From: Rikenella microfusus
GTDB lineage: Bacteria; Bacteroidota; Bacteroidia; Bacteroidales; SZUA-534
Assembly: GCA_020719105.1 (NCBI GenBank)
Contig: DYQV01000175.1
Coordinates: 1 to 5,792 of the forward strand
Reading direction: 5' to 3'
DNA: 5,792 nucleotides
Positions 1 to 5,792 of this stretch are shown here, in pieces (positions within the stretch are counted from its first letter, which is position 1; the number at the start of each line of letters is the position of its first letter). The position numbers and the translations under genes are program-made. The notes under the pieces were generated by a model, which worked only from the letters and a program-made list of their open reading frames with translations, was not told the origin of the DNA and ran no database searches.

Positions 1-2261
1 TTCCACACGGCAAGCTGTGCTGCTTCGTTTTCGAAACCGGGTATTTTGGTTTTGGCGGTTTCTTTTTCGAGTTCTTTTTGTTTTTCTTTTATAAGCTTTT
101 CAATCCGGGTACGCTCTTCTTTGTTTTTGTCAATTTGCAGGCTTTGCTGTTCGGGGGCTTTGTGGTCGTCGAACATAGATATTTGCTTTGCCTGTGGGGG
201 TAACAGCGATACCCAATTTTCACCTTTATATTGTTCCTTTTCGGTTTGCAATGCTTTTATTTCGGTTTGCAAACGTTCCATTTTTTCTAAGTCGGGTTTG
301 GTAGCTATATCAACCAATTTGGTTTGTATTTCTTTACGCAGTTTTTGGTCGGTGTTGCGCAATTCGTGTTTTACACTGGCATTACGTGCCGAAAAATGCT
401 GGCTTCGTATATTCCAAAGGCTTTCTTTTAACTTGCGGATTTCAGTAAAACCGAGGTCTAATTTGTCGGTAAAAGCCTTTTCCAACCCAATCAGGGTATT
501 GGCTGCCACAAACTTGGTTTCAAGGTTGGGCAGTGGCGTAATGCCATAATTATCGGCTTTGTTTGCGTTGGGCGTTTGCTCACACACCAACGAAATAAAA
601 AAACGGAGTTTGCTAATCTGCACTGCTATAGTTTGAATATCGACCCCATAAATACAATTTTCAATTAAATGAAGTTTTTGTTGGTAAGGGGTTGAGGCTT
701 CTTCGTCGTTCAGCTTTTGCAATAAGTTAACCATCCGGTTTAGCACACCCATAGGAAATGCCCCTGAACCACAGGCGGGGTCAAGTATTTTAGCTGATTT
801 TAATTCGTTAATTATCGCCAACCGTGTTGAATTGTCAAGGTTTATTGAATTTGCTTCCGGTTTAAATAACTGGCGTATTTGCTCTTCACCCACCTTTGGA
901 CATTTGGTATTAAGGTGTGCAATCAACGATTCATCGACCATGTAATTAACAATTTCGCGAGGCGTGTAAAACGAACCCGATTGCTTGCGTGCCGTTTCTT
1001 TGGTTTCGGGGTTGTATGCCCCTAACAGGTTTTCAAAAACCTTACCCAATAGTTCGGGGTCAAGTGCCACTTCTATTTCAGTAGGCGTGTTTTCTTCAAT
1101 AGTGAAATTGTACTTTTCGAGTAGCGGAATGATGCCTTTTAATGGGTCGAAGAAAAGACAATTTGGAATAAATGCCCTTTGCTGCCTGCCTGCTTCACGG
1201 CTAAAACCGTCGAAATACATTATTTTGCCTTTCAAATCAGTTTCTTTATCTAAACATTCAAACAACCCCCCATTTAGAAATGGCACAGAGGAAAAAATAT
1301 TTACTATTTCTTCGTTCGTTTTAGCAAACCAAGTATCGTTTTTTGGATTGCGGAATAGCGATTTTATACCATAATGTTCTTTACGGCTTTTATGTTCCCC
1401 GTCGTTTGCAAAGGCACGTTCATCAATTGCTTTATTGAGTGTAGCAAAAAACAGATTTTGTAATATGGCATTGTAATAATTGCCTTGTTTTTTACTTTGT
1501 GGGTCAAAATCTTTAAGTATTTGTTTCAGTGCCACCATAGAAAATAGTTCGTTTGGAACCAATTTCTTTTGTTTTATAAACCAAACAAACATTAAACGGG
1601 TTATTAGGCGAATAATGTGTTCTTCAATTTTTCGGTCATCGACTTCCGTACTGGTATCGTTGGGGTAGGTTACAGCAAAACCATCGGTGGCCGATAAAGC
1701 CCATTGGTACCAATCGAATAATTCTTTGTAAAATTGTTTGGTAAGCGTATCAACTGAAAAAGCATCAGATAAATCAATCAGGGAAATTGGTTTGCCTTTT
1801 ATGTTTTCGAACCGGTCAGATGCGGTACGGCAACCTTCTCCTTCACCAAAAAGGTACGTGTATCTTTTGGGTTCGGTTTCTATTTTACCTTCTTCGGTGC
1901 GAATTTCAGATACATAACTAAAGCGCCATTTATTGCCATGTATAAAAACAATTAAAGCACCATCAACATCGTACTTGTAAACACTGCGTAAGAGATTGCG
2001 CAAGCCTATTTTATTGATGGCAATTTTTGTTGTGGCATCTTCTTTAAGGGTTATTTCATAAATACCAACCAAACGGTCGTCAACCGTATCGAAACTGCCT
2101 AATTCCACAGCACTTTTAGCAATATCGTTAGCAGTTAGTAATATTGGTGTTGGGTTTTGGTGCAAGCGTTTTACCCCAAAATATTCTTTTAACACCTCCT
2201 GCCATGTAGCTCTATCGTATGAAGCAGAAAGGATATTGTGTTGAAGGTGTTTTTTGTCCAT
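1..2261 (-). CDS. Eco57I/PglX-like N6-adenine DNA methyltransferase, N-terminal 753 codons (3' end outside the window)
   Basis: Large class I SAM-dependent DNA methyltransferase expected to methylate adenine in a specific DNA site. The frame is open from the ATG at 2261 to the window edge with no stop or frameshift. Residues 1-200 form an N-terminal domain I cannot assign; it has the stretch VGIYEITLKE (65-74) but no clear PD-(D/E)xK triad. A helical region (about 205-420) leads to the motif X-like GSFYTPREIVNYMVDE (429-444). SAM-binding motif I is ILDPACGSGAFPMGVL (492-507), and a motif II acidic residue lies in IYGVDIQTIAVQISKLRF (537-554, D541). ETKFVAANTLIGL (581-593) is typical of this family. 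A long charged helical insert (about 605-740) follows. The catalytic NPPY/F motif IV and the target-recognition domain must lie beyond the left edge. The start is fixed: an in-frame TGA lies at 2267-2265, and this ATG overlaps the helicase stop. A Type IIG enzyme, a BREX PglX or a DISARM DrmMI are alternatives that this fragment cannot separate. Confidence 0.93.
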   Translation of the reverse strand, partial: MDKKHLQHNILSASYDRATWQEVLKEYFGVKRLHQNPTPILLTANDIAKSAVELGSFDTVDDRLVGIYEITLKEDATTKIAINKIGLRNLLRSVYKYDVDGALIVFIHGNKWRFSYVSEIRTEEGKIETEPKRYTYLFGEGEGCRTASDRFENIKGKPISLIDLSDAFSVDTLTKQFYKELFDWYQWALSATDGFAVTYPNDTSTEVDDRKIEEHIIRLITRLMFVWFIKQKKLVPNELFSMVALKQILKDFDPQSKKQGNYYNAILQNLFFATLNKAIDERAFANDGEHKSRKEHYGIKSLFRNPKNDTWFAKTNEEIVNIFSSVPFLNGGLFECLDKETDLKGKIMYFDGFSREAGRQQRAFIPNCLFFDPLKGIIPLLEKYNFTIEENTPTEIEVALDPELLGKVFENLLGAYNPETKETARKQSGSFYTPREIVNYMVDESLIAHLNTKCPKVGEEQIRQLFKPEANSINLDNSTRLAIINELKSAKILDPACGSGAFPMGVLNRMVNLLQKLNDEEASTPYQQKLHLIENCIYGVDIQTIAVQISKLRFFISLVCEQTPNANKADNYGITPLPNLETKFVAANTLIGLEKAFTDKLDLGFTEIRKLKESLWNIRSQHFSARNASVKHELRNTDQKLRKEIQTKLVDIATKPDLEKMERLQTEIKALQTEKEQYKGENWVSLLPPQAKQISMFDDHKAPEQQSLQIDKNKEERTRIEKLIKEKQKELEKETAKTKIPGFENEAAQLAVW

Positions 2262-2263
2262 TA
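2259..2263 (-). promoter_or_regulatory. TAATG stop-start overlap coupling helicase and methylase translation
   Basis: The helicase stop TAA (2263-2261) shares its last A with the methylase ATG (2261-2259). No Shine-Dalgarno-like sequence precedes this ATG (the 25 bases upstream are A/T-rich), so the methylase start probably depends on ribosomes finishing the helicase. This fixes both the end of one gene and the start of the next, and implies one mRNA and linked output of the two proteins. Confidence 0.85.
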
Positions 2264-5200
2264 GTCAATATAAGTTTGAGATAAAACTATTTCGGGATAT
2301 ATGCTAAAATCAATGGTGGAATTATTGCTTGATTCAGCTTCGTCGGGTTCTCCGGCATCGTATTTTTTAGCCAATAATAAAATCAGGTTGTCCACCTGTC
2401 CGTAAGTAATTTGTTTCTTTTCGAGCTGTTGACGAATTTTACGTACTTCGTTTGGTAGCGGTGTATGCTCACCTTTCTCTATGGATTGCATTAGGTTATC
2501 GCAAGCTGCTTTTACATTTGGTAGTTTTGTAATTGCCTTCATATCACGCAAGAATTTACGGGCTTGCGCCGAAATTGCATCCGCTTTGTCGGTGGTTGTA
2601 ACTACTTCAGCAGCTACGCTTAAAAAATCTTTTTCGAAGGTTTCGAGTGCGCTTTGAACCTGTTTGTAATGGCTATCGGGCAAAGAAAAAGGTTGTTCTG
2701 AGGGTTCGGCTTTAAATATTTCGGCAGCTTCGATAAATGTGAGGCTGTTTACTTTTCCATTGGTTTCGACCCTGTAAAACTCCGTTTTATAAGGCGATTT
2801 CAGAAAAATAACAGAATTGGCTGCTAAATCGGGTATGCCAGCCTGTTTTGCACTACGGGCGGTACGTGCCTTTATTGGAAAGCTTTTAATCCTTTTATAC
2901 TCTTTTGGGTTGGCATCTTTAAATTCCCGAATAAAGCGCAGAAATAAAAGGCGTTTGTCTTCATCGTCTTTTACCCCTTCCTTGAACAATTCGAACTGTT
3001 CAACCAATTCTTCGTGTGTGTATATTTGGGTGTCCTCTCCAAAAGCAGTATGAAAGCCCTGTAATTTTACCAGAGCGTTGTTGTATAAATTAATTTCTTC
3101 GTCTCCCTGCTGTGAAGGATAATAATTGTAGTTATAAATTACCCCTGCCACGCTGCCAATACGGTTTACACGTCCGATGCGTTGCATTAAACGGGTTGCA
3201 TTCCAGGGAGTATCGTAATTAACAATTACGTTGGCACGATGCAGGTTGATACCTTCGGCTAATACATCGGTAGTAATCACAATTTTATAATCATCTTTCT
3301 GCTCGCCTGTGTAATTGGCATCGAAGTTTTCTTGAATTACTTCAAATAGTTTGCTGCGATTAGCAGACGATACAAAGAGAATTTTCTGGCTTAAAGCAAT
3401 TTCGAGTTTTTCGAGCAAATAACCTGCTGTATCAGTACTTTCAGTAAAAATAACCAATTTGCCCGAAGGGTTACTATCTGTTTTAAAAAGTTCGTTTTTG
3501 AGGGTATCAATAAACGCATCGAGTTTAGGGTCTTGCTCAACCTTATCCCATGCTTTTCCGAGTTCGGTCAGGTGCTCATAGTCTTTGCGTAACCCTTTGA
3601 TAAATGCTTCATCAAAATCTTCGGCAGTGAATACATTATTTTTAGGATTTTCGATGCTTAACTGCATGATTATTTCTTCTATTTCATCGAAGCTCATGCC
3701 ATTATCCATCATTTCGTTTACGCTTTTATCCGGGGCAATAAATACTTTGCCTCGTTCAAACATCTCAATCATTCGACCAGTAGCCACGGTAAGGTTTGAT
3801 AAGGTTATCTTAAACGCTTTAAAACTGCTTTCGAGGCGTTTTACCATTAGGGTTTTGATAATACCTGCCAAAGATTGAGAAATTAAAACAGCTTTTTCAT
3901 AATACTGTTCCCGTAAATCTTCTTTTAAATAGCGGATTGCCTGATAGCGGAAAAAGTTAATTTTATCGTCATCGGTAAGGTAAAAAATGGTGTGATAAAA
4001 AAGCTTGCTTAGTTTGGCATCTAAAACATACAATTTAGCTTTGGGTGCGGCAATTTCAGGAAATACAATACCTTGTTCTGTAAGGTCGTCAAGATATTTA
4101 GGATAGTTTCGCAAATCCCTTCGTGTCCGGCGAACTGTGATTTGAGATATAACCCTTTCCCGTATTACAGAATATAATTGGCGTATTCGCTGAATGTCAG
4201 GTTTTTCATTTTTAATAATGTCGCGGTACTCTCTTACAATGGGACCAAAAAAGGTTTGCAAATTGGTAACCGGCAAAGTGCTTCGGCGAGCATCCTGAAA
4301 TAATAGAAGCTGGTAATATAAATCCTGTGGGCGATTATTTAATGGGGTTGCCGAAATTAGCATTACCTTTTTCTTAGTTCCTGTTATTAAACCCTCACCA
4401 TTTCGTGGAGCTTTACAAATACGCTGTAACTGGCTAAACATCTGCGATGTGTGGTTGCGGTAGCGGTGTGCTTCGTCAACCAACACAAGGTCGTAATCTT
4501 CCTTAGCCCAATAATTAAGGTCGCCTTCAAGAATCTTGTTTAATTTACCGTTTGAAATAAACTTGGTGTGGCGGTCGATACCAAATTGCCGAAATGTGGT
4601 TTTCCAGTTTTTTTCAATTGCCGGAGGATATACCACCAGTATTTTAGTATTTATAGAGCCGTTGGCAATAATGAAACGCTTAGCAATCATTGCAGCAACA
4701 ACGGTTTTGCCCAAACCTACTACATCGGCAAGAAAGAATCCGTTGTGCTCCAAAAGCATTTGAAAACCTTGGTTAACCGCATCAATCTGATAACTCAATT
4801 TCTTATATGTCTTAGGCAAATCCCCTACAGTATCGGGGTCGTAGTCAATATTTTTACCGAAATACTCAATTAAAAATTTAATGTATAACTCAAATGGGGT
4901 AAATATTTGCCCGATGTGCGTTTTTTGTTTGAATTGCTGAATGTCGGCAGGTAAAATACTGGTGCTTTCTTTCCAAAGCTGTTCAAACTCCTGACGTGCG
5001 AATGTAACATCGTCAAAGTCTTTTAGAGAAATATTCAATTCATAATTCGGGGCTTTTTTAATTCCTAATCCAGCATCTGTAAGGTTCGAAGAACCCATAA
5101 TCACCCAACCATCGGAATGCTCAGTATGATGCTGAGGAAGGAATAAATAGAATTTAGCATGTAATGTTTTTGAATTGTGCGCCCTTACTTCAATGCGCCC

Positions 5201-5557
5201 CTCAATTAAATCGTTTACAAACTTTAAAACTCCCTGTTCCACTTTCTCAGAATACTTGGCCTCTTTTATGTCCTGAATAAACCAATCTAAAAATTCTTTC
5301 TTTGTGCGTTCATCGTTACCTAAAAACATCTGCCCTTTGCGTTGAGTTTCGGCAAACATTTCATCGACATTTATACCTACAAGAATCTTTATTTCTTTAA
5401 GGTTTTCCAAATAAGGTTGAAGAGCAAAGTATCCTGACGAACGGAAATAGCCCACTACAGCATGAAAGGCGTATAAATCCTTCATCTGCTCTAAAATACC
5501 TTTGAATTTATCGAAAAGGTTGCGTTCGTTATTGTTGGTAAAAAACTTAGCCGACAT
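2261..5557 (-). CDS. PLD-nuclease/SNF2-like helicase fusion (restriction-associated helicase-related protein)
   Basis: Complete 1098-residue cytoplasmic protein. Residues 1-200 are a phospholipase D-type nuclease: HAKFYLF (133-139, the HxK motif), then GSSNLT (155-160) and NYELNI with E173. One HxK copy implies a dimeric active site, as in BfiI. The superfamily 2 ATPase follows: a YQIDAV Q-like motif (256-261), Walker A ADVVGLGKT (277-285), Ia VVYPPAIEKNW (308-318), DEAH (361-364) and III SATPLNN (402-408). After a roughly 290-residue helical insert come IV KLVIFTEST (700-708), V TTDVLAEGINL (762-772) and VI QRIGRVNRIG (792-801). All ATPase motifs look intact. Residues about 805-1098 are an unassigned C-terminal region, possibly the link to the methylase. 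An in-frame TAA directly precedes the ATG (5560-5558), so the start cannot lie further upstream; no Shine-Dalgarno is seen. Inferred role: ATP-driven translocation and cleavage of unmodified DNA, with the downstream methylase as partner. The fold is secure; the defence role is inferred. Confidence 0.95.
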   Translation of the reverse strand: MSAKFFTNNNERNLFDKFKGILEQMKDLYAFHAVVGYFRSSGYFALQPYLENLKEIKILVGINVDEMFAETQRKGQMFLGNDERTKKEFLDWFIQDIKEAKYSEKVEQGVLKFVNDLIEGRIEVRAHNSKTLHAKFYLFLPQHHTEHSDGWVIMGSSNLTDAGLGIKKAPNYELNISLKDFDDVTFARQEFEQLWKESTSILPADIQQFKQKTHIGQIFTPFELYIKFLIEYFGKNIDYDPDTVGDLPKTYKKLSYQIDAVNQGFQMLLEHNGFFLADVVGLGKTVVAAMIAKRFIIANGSINTKILVVYPPAIEKNWKTTFRQFGIDRHTKFISNGKLNKILEGDLNYWAKEDYDLVLVDEAHRYRNHTSQMFSQLQRICKAPRNGEGLITGTKKKVMLISATPLNNRPQDLYYQLLLFQDARRSTLPVTNLQTFFGPIVREYRDIIKNEKPDIQRIRQLYSVIRERVISQITVRRTRRDLRNYPKYLDDLTEQGIVFPEIAAPKAKLYVLDAKLSKLFYHTIFYLTDDDKINFFRYQAIRYLKEDLREQYYEKAVLISQSLAGIIKTLMVKRLESSFKAFKITLSNLTVATGRMIEMFERGKVFIAPDKSVNEMMDNGMSFDEIEEIIMQLSIENPKNNVFTAEDFDEAFIKGLRKDYEHLTELGKAWDKVEQDPKLDAFIDTLKNELFKTDSNPSGKLVIFTESTDTAGYLLEKLEIALSQKILFVSSANRSKLFEVIQENFDANYTGEQKDDYKIVITTDVLAEGINLHRANVIVNYDTPWNATRLMQRIGRVNRIGSVAGVIYNYNYYPSQQGDEEINLYNNALVKLQGFHTAFGEDTQIYTHEELVEQFELFKEGVKDDEDKRLLFLRFIREFKDANPKEYKRIKSFPIKARTARSAKQAGIPDLAANSVIFLKSPYKTEFYRVETNGKVNSLTFIEAAEIFKAEPSEQPFSLPDSHYKQVQSALETFEKDFLSVAAEVVTTTDKADAISAQARKFLRDMKAITKLPNVKAACDNLMQSIEKGEHTPLPNEVRKIRQQLEKKQITYGQVDNLILLLAKKYDAGEPDEAESSNNSTIDFSIYPEIVLSQTYID

Positions 5558-5580
5558 TTAAAATAATTTCTTAATAAGAT

Positions 5581-5612
5581 TACACATACTTTTTTATAAA
5601 TGGAAGTCCAAC
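5581..5612 (-). promoter_or_regulatory. Weak candidate Bacteroidota-type promoter for the operon
   Basis: On the minus strand GTTG (5612-5609) lies 20 bases before TATGTGTA (5588-5581). The Bacteroidota sigma consensus is TTTG near -33 and TAnnTTTG near -7. The -7 element matches four of six fixed positions and the -33 element three of four. Transcription would start within about 15 bases of the ATG, giving a very short leader. The position is right, but the match is weak and AT-rich DNA yields such matches by chance. Confidence 0.25.
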
Positions 5613-5621
5613 TTAGTTGGA
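5607..5621. promoter_or_regulatory. Perfect 15-base dyad, candidate operator
   Basis: TCCAACTTAGTTGGA is a perfect inverted repeat with 7-bp arms around one central T. Its centre is about 57 bases before the helicase ATG, and it overlaps the GTTG of the candidate -33 element, so a bound dimeric repressor would block that promoter. It lacks a T-tract on either strand, which argues against a terminator. No regulator gene is visible in the window, so the binding protein is unknown. Confidence 0.5.
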
Positions 5622-5649
5622 ATGGATGTTAATTCCAATTTAGTTTTGA
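5607..5649. repeat. Two-copy imperfect direct repeat containing the dyad
   Basis: TCCAACTTAGTT (5607-5618) recurs as TCCAATTTAGTT (5634-5645), matching at 11 of 12 positions with a 27-base offset. The second copy continues as TTGA rather than GGA, so its right arm is degraded. The right arm of the first copy also pairs with the left arm of the second: TTGGAAT (5617-5623) and ATTCCAA (5632-5638) form a 7-bp inverted repeat with an 8-base loop. The result is three clear TCCAA/TTGGA half-sites in alternating orientation. Confidence 0.55.
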
Positions 5650-5745
5650 TTTATCTTCAAACACCAATGCGTGGCAATTGAAATGGCATTTCTGAACAAC
5701 CATGTCAAATATAAGCAATGATTAACAATAAAGAACAACTAACCC

Positions 5746-5765
5746 GGATTATTCATTAATAATCC
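5746..5765. repeat. 8-bp inverted repeat with a 4-base loop
   Basis: GGATTATT (5746-5753) and AATAATCC (5758-5765) are perfect complements around the loop CATT. The stem is mostly A/T and no run of T follows it on either strand, so it is a poor intrinsic terminator. It could be a second protein-binding site, the weak end of an upstream transcript, or chance in AT-rich DNA. Confidence 0.3.
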
Positions 5766-5792
5766 TGACGATTAAGCTATTCCTCAAAATTG

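Larger units (their letters stand above)
5558..5792. other. AT-rich leader region without a supportable gene
   Basis: All three minus-strand frames entering from the right edge stop quickly (for example TAG at 5779-5777 and TAA at 5751-5749), and plus-strand frames give only peptides of about 12-13 codons. The stretch therefore looks like the promoter and leader region of the minus-strand operon. It holds the dyad, the degenerate repeat, the candidate promoter and the hairpin listed separately. A few codons of an upstream gene ending at 5777 or 5749 cannot be excluded. Confidence 0.7.

Noticed and set aside
46..549. Plus-strand open frame of 167 codons
   Set aside because: It lies antisense to the methylase, whose reading frame has recognisable motifs. 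The peptide is Ser/Cys/Phe-rich with no domain, as expected for the complement of Lys/Glu-rich coding DNA.
985..1668. Plus-strand open frames at 985-1374 and 1480-1668
   Set aside because: Both are antisense shadows of the methylase with no start signal, motif or domain.
2193..2200. AGGAGGTG on the minus strand, a strong Shine-Dalgarno match inside the methylase start region
   Set aside because: No ATG, GTG or TTG follows at usable spacing in frame, and the codons fall inside a continuous conserved frame (CAG GAG GTG). Bacteroidota rarely depend on such sites, so it is probably coincidental.
2817..4873. Plus-strand open frames at 2817-3053, 3585-3878, 4536-4763 and 4568-4873
   Set aside because: All lie antisense to the helicase, including its conserved motifs. 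Two overlap each other, and none shows a domain or a plausible start site.
5601..5649. Dyads read as an intrinsic terminator of an upstream gene
   Set aside because: No U-tract follows the stems in either direction, and they sit at promoter distance from the helicase start, so an operator is more likely.
5683..5759. Two tiny overlapping plus-strand open frames (5683-5721 and 5718-5759) joined by ATGA
   Set aside because: They encode 12 and 13 codons with no ribosome site, no conservation evidence and no gene following in the window. Chance is the simplest explanation.
5749..5791. Possible C-terminal tail of an upstream minus-strand gene (ending at 5777 or 5749)
   Set aside because: Only 4 to 13 codons are visible in two competing frames, which is too little to support a gene.

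Overview
The window holds one minus-strand, two-gene unit plus a short non-coding leader at its right end. Reading in the direction of transcription (right to left), there is about 235 bases of AT-rich upstream DNA (5558-5792). It is followed by a complete 1098-residue protein (5557-2261) that joins an N-terminal phospholipase D-type nuclease to an SNF2-like superfamily 2 helicase. Next comes the first 753 codons of a large Eco57I/PglX-like N6-adenine DNA methyltransferase (from 2261), which runs off the left edge of the window before its catalytic motif IV. The two genes overlap by one base (TAATG), so they almost certainly form one translationally coupled operon.

The organism is probably a member of the Bacteroidota. 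The DNA is AT-rich, neither start has a Shine-Dalgarno sequence, the sequence upstream of the first start is A/T-rich, and a weak match to the Bacteroidota -33/-7 promoter can be seen. Large Eco57I-type methylases paired with PLD-helicases are familiar in that phylum. This is inference, because no rRNA or other marker gene is present.

Functionally the pair reads as an ATP-dependent restriction-modification or phage-defence module. The methylase would recognise and mark a DNA site. The helicase would translocate on unmodified DNA, and the fused PLD domain, whose HxK, GSSNLT and Glu elements are intact, would cut it. The layout resembles a split version of the single-chain Type ISP enzymes (nuclease + SF2 helicase + adenine methylase). 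It also recalls DrmD + DrmMI of class 1 DISARM, and the PLD nuclease + helicase pairs of NgoAVII and CglI. No DrmA, DrmB, BrxC or PglZ is visible, but the window is too short to exclude them outside.

The leader contains a perfect 15-base dyad (TCCAACTTAGTTGGA), a degraded second copy 27 bases away, and an 8-bp hairpin near the right edge. The dyad overlaps the -33 element of the candidate promoter and is the best candidate for an operator. No RNA gene, insertion sequence, CRISPR array or tRNA is seen.
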